64,000 bases of DNA, taken from contig NZ_BMDP01000002.1 in NCBI RefSeq assembly GCF_014635845.1, forward strand, positions 558,001 through 622,000, written 5' to 3'. Shown piece after piece: positions 1 to 11,846 of this stretch. Source of the DNA: Oxalicibacterium solurbis. GTDB taxonomy: Bacteria > Pseudomonadota > Gammaproteobacteria > Burkholderiales > Burkholderiaceae_D. The translations under genes were made by a program, and so were the position numbers. The stretch's first letter is position 1, and each line of letters opens with the position of its first letter. The notes below the pieces were generated by a model. That model saw nothing but the letters and a program-made list of their open reading frames with translations, made no database searches and was not told the DNA's origin.

Positions 1-491
1 TCGCAGCCGTTGCAACGGACCTCAACAGTGGCGAACCCATCCTGTTCCAGCGCGGCAATACCGGCATCGCGGTGCGGGCTTCGTCGGCGGTGCCGGGAGT
101 ATTCCAGCCGGTGAAGATCGGTCGTCACCTGTATGTGGATGGCGGGCTGGCTGCACCGGTGCCGGTCCATTTCGCACGCGACATGGGCGCCGATTTCATC
201 ATTGCAGTCAATATCTCGGTGCAGCCGGAAGTGCAGGCGGCATCCAGTTCTTTCGATGTGCTACTGCAGACGTTCGCCATCATGGGGCTAAGCATCAACC
301 GCTATGAACTGGAAGGCGCGGATATCGTCATCCAGCCGGCCTTGGGCGACATGAAAGGCAATGACTTTACAGGACGCAATCGCGCGATTCTGGCGGGTGA
401 GCAGGCGGCAATGGCGGCGATGCCGGAAATCCGGCGCAAGCTGGATGCCATGCAGGCAAGACCGATGCAGGTGAAACAGGCGCTCCAATAA
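1..491 (+). CDS. Patatin-like phospholipase, C-terminal part (cut by window edge)
   Basis: The frame is open from base 3, so the gene starts outside the window. About 162 C-terminal residues are visible. They contain the patatin signature around the catalytic aspartate (VDGGLAAPVPV, in the DG[GA] motif) preceded by ASSAVPGVF, which is typical of bacterial RssA-like patatin proteins. The nucleophile motif GxSxG would lie upstream and cannot be seen. Family members are lipid acyl hydrolases, but the substrate here cannot be told. The gene ends directly on a hairpin with a T-run. The family call is firm from the DGG block. The specific function is unknown. Confidence 0.85.
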   Translation, partial: AAVATDLNSGEPILFQRGNTGIAVRASSAVPGVFQPVKIGRHLYVDGGLAAPVPVHFARDMGADFIIAVNISVQPEVQAASSSFDVLLQTFAIMGLSINRYELEGADIVIQPALGDMKGNDFTGRNRAILAGEQAAMAAMPEIRRKLDAMQARPMQVKQALQ

Positions 492-517
492 AAAACCGCA
501 CTTCGGTGCGGTTTTTT
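491..517. terminator. Bidirectional intrinsic terminator
   Basis: A perfect stem of CCGCAC and GTGCGG with a TTCG tetraloop is flanked by an A-run on one side and a T-run on the other. It can therefore serve both the patatin gene (plus) and the NlpC/P60 gene (minus), which converge here. Confidence 0.9.
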
Positions 518-1076
518 ATTGCATGGATGCTTGCGGCATAGTCGGTTCGCTGATACGGCGCGCGCCGTTGAAGCGCTTCTTCCAGTAGCCGACATCCATG
601 CTTTCGATGCGCACTTTGCCGCCGGTGGAAGGTGCGTGGATGAATTTATGGTCGCCCAGATAGATGCCGACGTGGGAGAAGCGGCGTTTCAGCGTGTTGT
701 AGAAGACCAGGTCGCCCGGCTGCAGATCCGCCTTGTCGACATGTTCGCCGGTCTGGCTCAGTTCCTTGGCGGTGCGCGGCACGTCCTTGCCCCAGGCTTC
801 CTTGAAGATCAGGTGCACCAGGCCGCTGCAATCGAGTCCGGTTTCGGGAGTGTTGCCGCCGTACTTGTAATGGATACCCAGCATTCCCATCGCACGCATC
901 GCCAGTTCGGAGGCGCGATCGGTCAGCTGGTGCAGGCGGGAGACGGGTTTGTCGGAGGGAGGGAATGCCAGGGAAATATCGCTACCCCACGCCGTGCCGG
1001 CCGTCGTCAGGGCAGCCGCAAACATCGCGGCGCGTGTCAGTCGACCGAGGCGAAAAGGGTGTTGAAAAGTTGTCAT
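516..1076 (-). CDS. NlpC/P60 family cell-wall endopeptidase, exported
   Basis: This 186-residue protein has an N-terminal basic and hydrophobic stretch (residues about 10-31, ending near TAWG-SD) that reads as a Sec signal peptide. A single NlpC/P60 domain follows. The catalytic cysteine is in GLDCSGLV (Cys83) and the histidines are in SHVGIYLG (His135) and IHAPS (His147). Family members cut the gamma-D-Glu-meso-diaminopimelate bond or related peptide bonds in peptidoglycan, so this one probably acts in the periplasm. The start at 1076 is preferred over an in-frame one at 1136 because it places the signal peptide at the N-terminus and has AGGGAA upstream. There is no anchoring domain, so it is a stand-alone, Spr-like enzyme. 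Confidence 0.9.
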   Translation of the reverse strand: MTTFQHPFRLGRLTRAAMFAAALTTAGTAWGSDISLAFPPSDKPVSRLHQLTDRASELAMRAMGMLGIHYKYGGNTPETGLDCSGLVHLIFKEAWGKDVPRTAKELSQTGEHVDKADLQPGDLVFYNTLKRRFSHVGIYLGDHKFIHAPSTGGKVRIESMDVGYWKKRFNGARRISEPTMPQASMQ

Positions 1077-1184
1077 CAAAGGAATTTCCCTGCATTGAGA
1101 CGGAAAGAATGTAAGGGAAACTCGAAGTGCTGTCAAAATTTATTCGCCGGCGGTATGCTTGAACGATATTGAAAAGGTAACTGC

Positions 1185-2357
1185 ATGCGTCCTGATTCAT
1201 CCCGCGATCTTTCCCTGAAACCTCGTATTCTGATTGCCGACGATTCGCGCATTGTGCGTGCAGCACTGATCAAGCAGATTGAAGGAATGTTCGAATTTCG
1301 CGAGGCATTGGACGGCGAACAGGCCTGGGAAGCCCTGCTGCTCGACCCCAGTATCCGTGTCGTCATCTCGGACCTGACGATGCCGAAGCTGGACGGCTAC
1401 GGCCTGCTGCAGCGCATCCGTTCGTCCCGGATCGGCCGGATTCGGACCATGCCGGTAGTGGTGGTGTCGGGGAGTGACGAGCAGGCCGAACGCGAACGTG
1501 CCAAGGCGGCGGGTGCGACCGATCTGATCACGAAGGGCATCGGCACGGCGCAACTGTTATCGCAACTGGACATCCTGTCTAAGCTGGTCAGCACGCAGAA
1601 CGAATTCGAGCGTGGCCTGGAAGCCTTGATGCAAAACGATGCCGAGCGTGTCGCGCTGCCGACGCTTCAGGCATGGGAAGAACAGGCCGAGGGAATGCGC
1701 GCAAGCGCGGTACGGCAAAACCGGAATTTCGTGATCCTGAATGCCTGCATCGGCGTACGGCAGGCCGGTGCCGAAATGCCGATCGCGCCGCCGGCCGATA
1801 TCGTCGAGGCAGTCGGACAACTGCTGCATCGCACGGTGCGGCAGACCGATTGCGTGGCGCGTACCGGCGATATCGCATTCACAATCGCCACCGGCAGCAT
1901 TCATTTCGATTCGGCACGGAATTTCGCCGAACGCGTATGCCGCGCGATCGTCCATGCCGATCTGGGCAATGCGGGCAAGACGACGCTGATCGCCAGTTGC
2001 GGTGTCGTTTCGATCACTGAATATCCAGTCAATCCGCAGGAGCGGGCGATGGCGGACGGTTCGCTGGCCGACATGCGTGACGTGGCGACTCGCCGCGCCT
2101 TGCTCGGTCTGGAGAACGGTATCACCGGTGTGATCGGTGCGCAGGAAGAAATGTTGTTGAGCCAGGGGCAGCTTCCGCCGGATTTGTTGCCTGATTTGCG
2201 ACAGGCCGATGTGGCGGCGGAACTGTCCGTCGATCTGGCGACGCTATTGCGCTGGATCAAGGAAGGCAGGGAAGCGCAGGTTCTGGCCCATATCGACAAG
2301 GTGGCGGTCGAACTGCAACCGCTGGTCGATCTTCTATTGAAGCAGCAGCGTTCCTGA
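1185..2357 (+). CDS. Response regulator with degenerate GGDEF-like output domain
   Basis: The protein has 390 residues. Residues about 13-135 form a receiver domain with the acidic pair Asp19-Asp20, the phospho-acceptor Asp63 in ISDLTMP, and a lysine in LITKG. Residues about 165-310 look like a GGDEF fold: the RQTDCVARTGD block and the SCGVVS strand match the usual R..D.vAR.GGDEF and SiGva positions. The signature itself reads RTGDIAF (near residue 226), so diguanylate cyclase activity is unlikely. A further 80 residues, with no recognised domain, end the protein. It probably works by protein contact rather than by making c-di-GMP. No histidine kinase is adjacent. Confidence 0.75.
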   Translation: MRPDSSRDLSLKPRILIADDSRIVRAALIKQIEGMFEFREALDGEQAWEALLLDPSIRVVISDLTMPKLDGYGLLQRIRSSRIGRIRTMPVVVVSGSDEQAERERAKAAGATDLITKGIGTAQLLSQLDILSKLVSTQNEFERGLEALMQNDAERVALPTLQAWEEQAEGMRASAVRQNRNFVILNACIGVRQAGAEMPIAPPADIVEAVGQLLHRTVRQTDCVARTGDIAFTIATGSIHFDSARNFAERVCRAIVHADLGNAGKTTLIASCGVVSITEYPVNPQERAMADGSLADMRDVATRRALLGLENGITGVIGAQEEMLLSQGQLPPDLLPDLRQADVAAELSVDLATLLRWIKEGREAQVLAHIDKVAVELQPLVDLLLKQQRS

Positions 2358-2404
2358 TCGGGAATCGCTGTCGTACAATGCGATCTTCATTGACAGGAGG
2401 CACC

Positions 2405-2812
2405 ATGCAAACCAAACAGATACTGACGCTTGAAGATGTGAAGAAAATTGCGGCAGCGGCGGAGACCGAAGCGAACTTGCACAAATGGTGCGTCACGATC
2501 GCCATCGTGGACGACGGCGGTCATCTGATGTGGTTGCAGCGCATGGATGGCGCCGCGCCGATTTCGTCCCACATCGCACCGGCGAAGGCGAAAACCGCCG
2601 CGCTGGGCCGCCGCGAGTCGAAAGTCTATGAAGACATCATCAACAATGGTCGTTTCTCCTTCATCACGGCGCCGGAACTCGAAGGCATGCTGGAAGGCGG
2701 CGTACCTATCATCATCAACGGCCAGTGCCTGGGTGCGGTCGGCGTATCGGGTGTGAAGTCGGTCGAAGACGTACAGATCGCCAAGGCCGGCATCGTGGCA
2801 ATCGGCGGCTGA
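2405..2812 (+). CDS. GlcG/HbpS-type heme-binding-like protein
   Basis: This small protein (135 residues) matches the GlcG/HbpS (formerly DUF336) family. Features are the VTIAIVDDGGHLMWLQRMDGA block near the N-terminus, the AKAKTAALGRR helix, and a GGVPI.I.GQ.LGAVGVSG segment. Members occur beside glycolate or propanediol genes or bind heme; the role here is unknown. The start at 2405 is set by a strong AGGAGG six bases upstream. An upstream in-frame ATG at 2378 lacks such a site. The gene stands alone between the response regulator and the carAB promoter. Confidence 0.85.
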   Translation: MQTKQILTLEDVKKIAAAAETEANLHKWCVTIAIVDDGGHLMWLQRMDGAAPISSHIAPAKAKTAALGRRESKVYEDIINNGRFSFITAPELEGMLEGGVPIIINGQCLGAVGVSGVKSVEDVQIAKAGIVAIGG

Positions 2813-2864
2813 CGCAAGCCTGCGTTCGACGCCTTTTCAGACGCTCTCGCGGCACTGTTTCAAG

Positions 2865-2894
2865 TTGCCAGACGAGGGCGTCTTGCGCTATAAT
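2865..2894 (+). promoter_or_regulatory. Sigma-70 promoter candidate for carAB
   Basis: TTGCCA (2865-2870) and TATAAT (2889-2894) are separated by 18 bases. The -10 matches the consensus fully. Transcription would start near 2901, giving an untranslated leader of about 170 bases before carA. That leader holds a perfect 6-bp hairpin, CGAGCC-TTAG-GGCTCG, at 2975-2990. Confidence 0.7.
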
Positions 2895-3073
2895 TCGGCG
2901 GTTTAGCTAATTTTCTTCCGCCGTAGCGCATACCCACTTCCCATCGTCTCAACAGGACCTGTACGACGCCTTTGCGAGCCTTAGGGCTCGGGCGCAACGC
3001 GCGCAAAGTACGCGGGTGTTTGACGGTCGTTCTGGCGCAGCGCAACGGCGGTAACTACATCAGGAGTTACCCC

Positions 3074-4220
3074 TTGCCGCCATTCTTTTCCGACCAAACG
3101 GTCCCCGCCATCCTGGCACTGGCAGACGGGTCGATTTTCAAAGGTTTCTCGATTGGCGCTTCCGGCCATACCATCGGCGAAGTCGTCTTCAATACGTCGA
3201 TGACCGGTTATCAGGAAATCCTCACCGACCCCAGCTACAACAGCCAGATCGTTACGCTGACCTATCCGCATATCGGCAACACCGGTGTCAATCCGGAAGA
3301 CGTCGAATCGAAACGTATTCATGCCGCTGGCCTGATCATCAAGGATTTGCCGATCCTGACCTCGAATTTCCGTTCCACCCAGACGCTGTCCGATTACCTG
3401 AAGTCTGAAAACGTCGTCGGCATCGCCGGCATCGATACCCGTAAGCTGACGCGCATCCTGCGTGAAAAGGGTGCGCAGAATGGTGCAATCCTGGCGGGCG
3501 CCGACGCCACGCCGGAAAAGGCGCTGGAGCTGGCGAAATCGTTCGGTGGTCTGGCCGGTCTCGACCTGGCGAAGGTCGTCTCGGTGAAGGAATCGTACGT
3601 CTGGACGCAGACCGAATGGCAGCTCGGTCAGGGCTACGGCGAACAGACTGCGCCGAAGTATCACGTGGTTGCCTTCGATTATGGCGTCAAGTTCAACATC
3701 CTGCGCATGCTGGCGCAGCGCGGTTGCAAGGTTACCGTGCTGCCGGCGCAGGCTTCTGCCGCCGATGCGCTGGCGCTGAATCCGGACGGCATCTTCCTGT
3801 CGAACGGTCCTGGGGACCCGGAGCCGTGCGATTACGCGATCACGGCGACGAAAGAGTTGATCGAGCGCGGCATTCCGACTTTCGGCATCTGCCTTGGTCA
3901 CCAGATCATGGCGCTGGCTTCCGGCGCAAAGACACTCAAGATGAAATTCGGCCACCACGGTGCCAACCACCCGGTGCAGGATCTCGACAGCAAGCAGGTA
4001 TTGATCACGTCGCAAAACCACGGCTTCGCCGTCGATGCTGCCACGCTGCCGGCCAGCTGCCGCGTTACGCACGTGTCGTTGTTCGACGGTTCGCTGCAGG
4101 GTTTCGAGCGCACTGACAAACCGGCGTTCTGCTTCCAGGGGCATCCGGAAGCATCGCCTGGCCCGCATGACATCGCCCCCTTGTTCGATCGCTTTGTGGC
4201 GATGATGGAGAAAAACAAAA

Positions 4221-4228
<8 letters not shown>
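3074..4228 (+). CDS. carA: Carbamoyl-phosphate synthase, small (glutaminase) subunit
   Basis: CarA hydrolyses glutamine and passes ammonia to CarB, which makes carbamoyl phosphate for arginine and pyrimidine synthesis. The C-terminal class I glutamine amidotransferase domain has the nucleophile cysteine in FGICLGHQ and the His-Glu pair in [11 protein letters not shown]. The N-terminal CarA domain includes [15 protein letters not shown]. The start is taken as TTG at 3074 because AGGAG lies eight bases upstream and the product (384 residues) then matches the usual length of about 380. Longer in-frame starts would add an unrelated basic tail. The stop overlaps the carB start by eight bases, so the two are probably translationally coupled. 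Confidence 0.95.
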
Positions 4229-7451
<3,223 letters not shown>

Positions 7452-7468
7452 ACCCAAAGTCAAACCGT

Positions 7469-7530
7469 AACCACAGAGGTCACAGAGGGCATCGGATATC
7501 CCGATGTTATCTGCGGCCTCTGTGGTTTTC
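7469..7530 (+). repeat. Long inverted repeat with nested hairpin, CACAGAGG-type
   Basis: AACCACAGAGG (7469-7479) and CCTCTGTGGTT (7517-7527) are perfect 11-bp inverted arms, the second followed by TTTTC. Inside lies a second perfect stem, CATCGG (7490-7495) with CCGATG (7501-7506). A direct echo CACAGAGGG sits at 7481-7489. It may terminate carAB. The CCACAGAGG-N-CACAGAGG wording also resembles a dispersed intergenic repeat I have seen in many proteobacterial genomes, which is recollection and was not searched. Confidence 0.7.
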
Positions 7531-7549
7531 CACTTATTGGAATGAAATC

Positions 7550-8023
7550 ATGAGCACTCCTATTACTCTGTACGGTGCGAATCTTCTGAAGGAAGAATTG
7601 CAACGTCTGAAAACCAAGGATCGTCCGGCTGTCATCAATGCCATTTCGGAAGCGCGTGCGCAGGGCGATTTGTCGGAAAACGCCGAATATGATGCTGCCA
7701 AGGAACGCCAGAGCTTCATCGAAGGCCGTATTGCGGATATCGAAGGCAAGCTGGGTTCGTCGCAGATCATCGATCCGAAAACGCTGGAAGCCGACGGGCG
7801 CATTGTGTTTGCGTCGACGGTGGAGCTGGAAGATCTGGAATCGGGCGATATCGTTACTTACCAGATCGTCGGTATTGATGAAGCGGACCTGAAGGAAAAC
7901 AAGGTATCGATCACGTCACCAATCGCGCGTGCCATGATCGGCAAGTACGAAGGCGATGTAGTGGCTGTCGAAGCGCCGGCCGGTTTGCGTGAATACGAAG
8001 TGCTGAAAGTTCGTTACATCTGA
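7550..8023 (+). CDS. greA: Transcription elongation factor GreA
   Basis: GreA rescues backtracked RNA polymerase by stimulating transcript cleavage in the secondary channel. The 157-residue product is the normal length. The N-terminal coiled coil carries the acidic tip region ([17 protein letters not shown]), with the Asp and Glu that coordinate catalytic magnesium. The C-terminal half is the FKBP-like polymerase-binding domain (residues about 80-157). It lies 98 bases after carB, behind the inverted repeat, and two bases before the following membrane-protein gene, with which it is probably cotranscribed. Confidence 0.97.
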   Translation: MSTPITLYGANLLKEELQRLKTKDRPAVINAISEARAQGDLSENAEYDAAKERQSFIEGRIADIEGKLGSSQIIDPKTLEADGRIVFASTVELEDLESGDIVTYQIVGIDEADLKENKVSITSPIARAMIGKYEGDVVAVEAPAGLREYEVLKVRYI

Positions 8024-8025
8024 TC

Positions 8026-8466
8026 ATGCTGACACGCTGCCGCTTGCTGATCGCCGTACTCTGGGTAGGTGCACTGTGGACGGTGGGATTCATCGTCGCA
8101 CCGACCTTGTTCGCGACATTGGCGGACAAGGCGCTGGCCGGCACGATTGCCGGCAGCCTGTTCCGCGTGATGGCGTGGATGTCGATTGTCTGCGCGGTAT
8201 TGCTGCTGGTGTTGCGCAAGAACATGGATGCTGGACATGCGCGGGCAGCGCTCTGGCTGATTCTCGGCATGGTGGCTTGCACGTTGGTCGGCTATTTTGC
8301 CTTGCAGCCGCAGATGGCGGAGTTGCGTCTGATCCTGCATGGCGCAGTCGACGCAGGGCAACTGGCCGATGCGAAGAAGCAGTTCGGCATTCTGCATGCC
8401 GTTTCCACCGGGTTTTATCTCGTGCAGAGCATCCTGGGTGCGCTACTGGTTCTCAGGATGCGATGA
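8026..8466 (+). CDS. DUF4149-type integral membrane protein
   Basis: The 146-residue product is mostly hydrophobic. About four membrane segments can be read, at residues 5-28, 44-61, 70-90 and 121-143. The WVGALWTVGFIVAPTLF start and the later loop with QFGILH fit the DUF4149 family, which is common next to greA or yhbY in betaproteobacteria. No catalytic motif is visible and the function is unknown. It starts two bases after the greA stop, which suggests coupling. It converges on yhbY. Confidence 0.75.
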   Translation: MLTRCRLLIAVLWVGALWTVGFIVAPTLFATLADKALAGTIAGSLFRVMAWMSIVCAVLLLVLRKNMDAGHARAALWLILGMVACTLVGYFALQPQMAELRLILHGAVDAGQLADAKKQFGILHAVSTGFYLVQSILGALLVLRMR

Positions 8467-8472
8467 CGTGAT

Positions 8473-8499
8473 GCGCGTGCTGGAGGCTCCAGCGCGCGC
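8473..8499. terminator. GC-rich hairpin between convergent genes
   Basis: A stem with GCTGG (8479-8483) and CCAGC (8489-8493) extends outwards for about six more base pairs to 8473/8499. It lies between the DUF4149 gene and yhbY, which converge. There is no T-run, so it is a weak terminator or a structural hairpin. Confidence 0.45.
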
Positions 8500-8511
8500 C
8501 TCTGGCGTCGG

Positions 8512-8982
8512 TCAGCGGCCGAGTGCTGATTTCTTCGTGCTTTTCTGACGCGTTTTGGCGCGCTTGATGGAGCCGCCCTGAGTGACGCGCTCATTTCCCT
8601 TGACCATGACCTTGGTGACCGACGGGCGTTTGGTGCCGCTCGCACTGGCCTTGACGATGGTGACCTCGCGCATTCCCTTGCCACGCGAATCGCTGCGTGA
8701 CTTGACAGCTTCTTTCTTGGGACGATAGACGACGAGCAATTTGCCGATATGCTGGATCGGCGCGGTGCCGAGTTCGCTGCAGATGGTGTCGTAGATGGCG
8801 ATGCGCGCTTCGCGGTCGTCGCCGAACACACGAATCTTGATCAGGCCGTGCGAGTCGAGGCTGGCGTCGATTTCCTTGAGTACGCCGGGCGTCAAACCGG
8901 CTTCTCCGATGATGACGACAGGGTTGAGCGCGTGAGCGTCGGCGCGCAGCGCGCTGCGCTCGGCCGGAGTGATTTTCAGCAT
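8512..8982 (-). CDS. yhbY: YhbY-family RNA-binding protein with basic C-terminal extension
   Basis: Residues 1-97 form the CRM/YhbY fold: LTPAERSALRADAH-like start, NPVVIIGEAGLTPGVL with the GxxG RNA-contact loop, then IKIRVFG and LVVYRP. The family binds pre-50S ribosomal particles and helps assembly. E. coli YhbY has about 97 residues. This one has 156, the extra 60 being rich in Lys, Arg and Ser (TKRPSVTKVMVKG, KRAKTRQKSTKK), which would add RNA affinity. It is divergent from rlmE, another ribosome-assembly gene. Confidence 0.9.
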   Translation of the reverse strand: MLKITPAERSALRADAHALNPVVIIGEAGLTPGVLKEIDASLDSHGLIKIRVFGDDREARIAIYDTICSELGTAPIQHIGKLLVVYRPKKEAVKSRSDSRGKGMREVTIVKASASGTKRPSVTKVMVKGNERVTQGGSIKRAKTRQKSTKKSALGR

Positions 8983-9063
8983 GATGGGTCGGAATGAAAT
9001 GATCGGTTCGCAAAGACAGCGGATCGTGTCCTTACGAATGGTATAAACCGGTATTCTACGCGA

Positions 9064-9708
9064 ATGGCAAAGAAGAAATTAAACAAAAGCTGGCTGCACG
9101 ATCACATCAACGATCCGTATGTGAAATTGGCGCAGAAAGAGGGCTATCGTGCGCGTGCCGTCTACAAGTTGAAGGAAATCGACGAGGACGAGAAGCTGAT
9201 CAAGCCGGGACAGATTATCGTCGATCTGGGCTGTACGCCGGGAAGCTGGTCGCAATATGCGCGCAACAAGCTGGCCGGTGCGGCTGGCGGCGGCATCAAC
9301 GGCACGATCATTGGCCTGGACATGCTGCCAATGGAGCCGATCGCCGATGTGCACTTCATTCTCGGCGATTTTCGCGAGCAGGACGTGCTGGAGCAACTGG
9401 AGCAACTGCTGAAGGGCCAGAAAGTTGATCTGGTGCTATCGGATATGGCGCCGAATCTGTCCGGCATCGCGGTCGCCGATGCGGCCCGCGTGCAGGATAT
9501 TATCGATCTGGCCGTGGATTTCGCCCAGCATCACATGAAGCCGTCGGGTTCGTTGCTGGTGAAGTGCTTCAACGGCTCCGGATACAATTATCTGGTGGAA
9601 AAATTCCGGCAGGAATTCAAGACCGTTACCCCAAAGAAGCCAAAGGCCAGCCGGGACAAGTCCTCGGAGATATTTTTACTTGGGAAAACGTTGAAAAATC
9701 CACTTTGA
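9064..9708 (+). CDS. rlmE: 23S rRNA 2'-O-ribose U2552 methyltransferase RlmE (FtsJ/RrmJ)
   Basis: RlmE methylates U2552 of 23S rRNA in the 50S subunit, late in assembly, using S-adenosylmethionine. The Rossmann motif is [12 protein letters not shown]. The K-D-K-E catalytic tetrad known for RrmJ can be placed: Lys35 in YKLKEID, Asp in [10 protein letters not shown], Lys in LVKCFNGSG and Glu in KSSEIFLL. The length (214) is normal. As in E. coli, ftsH follows directly. The start at 9064 is the only one compatible with the conserved N-terminus. Confidence 0.96.
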   Translation: MAKKKLNKSWLHDHINDPYVKLAQKEGYRARAVYKLKEIDEDEKLIKPGQIIVDLGCTPGSWSQYARNKLAGAAGGGINGTIIGLDMLPMEPIADVHFILGDFREQDVLEQLEQLLKGQKVDLVLSDMAPNLSGIAVADAARVQDIIDLAVDFAQHHMKPSGSLLVKCFNGSGYNYLVEKFRQEFKTVTPKKPKASRDKSSEIFLLGKTLKNPL

Positions 9709-9721
9709 CAACATTTTCAGC

Positions 9722-9749
9722 CTTGTTTCAGGACGATTTGTCCCCATAC
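9722..9749 (+). promoter_or_regulatory. Heat-shock (sigma-32-type) promoter candidate for ftsH
   Basis: CTTGTTT (9722-9728) and CCCCATAC (9742-9749) are 13 bases apart. The sigma-32 consensus is CTTGAAA, 13-15 bases, then CCCCATnT. The -10 core CCCCAT is exact and the -35 has CTTG. It sits 84 bases before ftsH, a gene known to be sigma-32 dependent in E. coli. Confidence 0.55.
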
Positions 9750-9832
9750 CGGATACTGCACGTCACGGTGTTTACGAGTAGAATCAATCTACATTTCCAA
9801 GCAAAAGGCGCGTCTGGCGTCGAGGAGTCCTA

Positions 9833-11716
9833 GTGAACAACATGTTTTCCAAGGCCGCCATCTGGGTGGTCATCGGCATGGTCCTTTTCACGGTGTTCAA
9901 GCAGTTCGACGGCCGTACTGCGGCCGGCGCAGCGACACCGATTCCGTATTCCGATTTCCTCGACGAAGTCAAAGCCAAGCGCATCCGCGAAGCCACGATC
10001 GAAGACCGCGTTATCGTCGCGACTACGACCGACGGCAAGAAGATCAAGTCCGCCATCACCTACCTGGATCGCGGCCTGATCGGCGATCTGATCAACAACG
10101 GCGTCAAGTTCGACGTCAAGCAGCCGGAAGAGCAGTCCTTCCTGTCGCAGATATTCATTTCCTGGTTCCCGATGCTGTTGCTGATCGGCGTCTGGGTATT
10201 TTTCATGCGACAGATGCAGGGCGGCGGCAAGGGCGGGGCGTTCTCGTTCGGCAAGTCCAAGGCGCGCATGCTGGATGAAACGCAGAATGCCGTGACCTTT
10301 GCGGACGTTGCCGGTTGCGACGAAGCCAAAGAAGAAGTCGGCGAACTGGTCGAATTCCTGCGCGATCCGTCGCGCTTCCAGAAACTGGGTGGCCGCATTC
10401 CGCGCGGCGTGCTGATGGTCGGTCCTCCGGGTACTGGTAAAACCTTGCTGGCACGTGCGATCGCCGGTGAAGCCAAAGTGCCGTTCTTCACGATTTCTGG
10501 TTCGGACTTCGTCGAGATGTTCGTCGGCGTCGGTGCATCCCGCGTGCGCGACATGTTCGAAAACGCCAAGAAGCATTCGCCTTGCATCATCTTCATCGAC
10601 GAAATCGATGCGGTCGGCCGTCATCGCGGCGCCGGCATGGGCGGCGGTAACGACGAGCGCGAACAGACGCTGAACCAGATGCTGGTTGAGATGGACGGTT
10701 TCGAGCCGAATTCCGGCGTCATCGTGATCGCCGCAACCAATCGTGCCGACGTGCTGGACAAGGCATTGCTGCGTCCGGGCCGTTTTGACCGTCAGGTCAT
10801 CGTCGGCCTGCCCGATATTCGCGGTCGCGAGCAGATTCTGAACGTCCACATGCGCAAGGTGCCGATCGCTTCCGACGTGCAGGCAGGTATTCTGGCGCGC
10901 GGTACGCCGGGCTTCTCCGGCGCCGATCTGGCCAACTTGGTCAACGAAGCTGCGTTGTTTGCTGCACGCCGTAACAAGCGTCTGGTCGAAATGCAGGACT
11001 TCGAGGATGCCAAAGACAAGATCATCATGGGGCCGGAGCGCAAGTCGGCTGTCATGCGTGAGGAAGAGCGCCGTAACACGGCGTATCACGAATCCGGTCA
11101 CGCAGTTGTCGCCAAACTGCTGCCGAAGGCGGATCCTGTGCACAAGGTCACGATCATGCCGCGCGGCTTCGCGCTGGGCCTGACTTGGCAGTTGCCGGAA
11201 CATGATCGCGTGAACATGTACAAGGACAAGATGCTGGAAGAAATTTCCATCCTGTTCGGCGGACGTATCGCCGAGGAGATATTCATGCACCAGATGTCCA
11301 CCGGCGCTTCGAATGACTTCGAGCGTGCAACGAAACTGGCGCGTGCGATGGTGACGCGTTACGGCATGTCCGAAACCCTGGGTACGATGGTCTACGAAGA
11401 TACGGAGCAGGATGCCTACTTCGGTCGCATGTCGTCGAAGACGGTATCGGAAGCAACCCAGCAGAAGGTGGACCAGGAAATCCGCACCATCCTGGATACG
11501 CAATACACGCTGGCGCGCAAGCTGCTGGAAGACAATCGCGACAAGGTCGAAGTAATGGCCAAGGCACTGCTCGACTGGGAAACCATCGATTCCGACCAGA
11601 TCAACGACATCATGGAAGGCCGCGATCCGCGTCCGCCGAAAGCTGGTCAGCCGACCAAGAACACGACGCCGGACAATCCGTCCGATGGCGTGGAGCCGGC
11701 TACCGCGCCGGCCTGA
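9833..11716 (+). CDS. ftsH: ATP-dependent zinc metalloprotease FtsH
   Basis: FtsH is a membrane-anchored AAA+ protease that degrades damaged membrane proteins and short-lived regulators. The 627-residue protein has a first membrane segment (residues about 7-24), a periplasmic region, a second membrane segment (about 105-125), then the AAA domain with Walker A GPPGTGKT (197-204) and Walker [10 protein letters not shown]. The zinc site HESGH is at 419-423. The start is GTG at 9833, supported by AGGAG five bases upstream; an ATG nine bases later is too far from that site. It follows rlmE, as in E. coli, and ends at a strong terminator. Confidence 0.97.
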   Translation: MNNMFSKAAIWVVIGMVLFTVFKQFDGRTAAGAATPIPYSDFLDEVKAKRIREATIEDRVIVATTTDGKKIKSAITYLDRGLIGDLINNGVKFDVKQPEEQSFLSQIFISWFPMLLLIGVWVFFMRQMQGGGKGGAFSFGKSKARMLDETQNAVTFADVAGCDEAKEEVGELVEFLRDPSRFQKLGGRIPRGVLMVGPPGTGKTLLARAIAGEAKVPFFTISGSDFVEMFVGVGASRVRDMFENAKKHSPCIIFIDEIDAVGRHRGAGMGGGNDEREQTLNQMLVEMDGFEPNSGVIVIAATNRADVLDKALLRPGRFDRQVIVGLPDIRGREQILNVHMRKVPIASDVQAGILARGTPGFSGADLANLVNEAALFAARRNKRLVEMQDFEDAKDKIIMGPERKSAVMREEERRNTAYHESGHAVVAKLLPKADPVHKVTIMPRGFALGLTWQLPEHDRVNMYKDKMLEEISILFGGRIAEEIFMHQMSTGASNDFERATKLARAMVTRYGMSETLGTMVYEDTEQDAYFGRMSSKTVSEATQQKVDQEIRTILDTQYTLARKLLEDNRDKVEVMAKALLDWETIDSDQINDIMEGRDPRPPKAGQPTKNTTPDNPSDGVEPATAPA

Positions 11717-11761
11717 TGCAGGACGGTTTGCCGTGGCATTGCTGAACGGCATCTGAAATAT

Positions 11762-11795
11762 GGGGTGAGGAGCAATCCTCGCCCCTTTTGTTTGT
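11762..11795 (+). terminator. Intrinsic terminator after ftsH
   Basis: GGGGTGAGGA and TCCTCGCCCC form a 10-bp stem with one G-T pair and a GCAA loop, followed by TTTTGTTTG. It lies 45 bases after the ftsH stop and should separate ftsH from folP. Confidence 0.85.
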
Positions 11796-11846
11796 ACCGG
11801 CCATTTCCTGTCCAATTCGTTTTACTACTCTCGTTTACTGCTCCAA

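Noticed and set aside
9830-11815. Long open frame of over 600 codons opposite ftsH
   Set aside because: It is a shadow of the coding strand in a GC-rich gene; it has a His/Arg/Asp/Gln-rich, unprotein-like composition and no ribosome-binding site. The same applies to long frames opposite carA, carB, leuC and purF.
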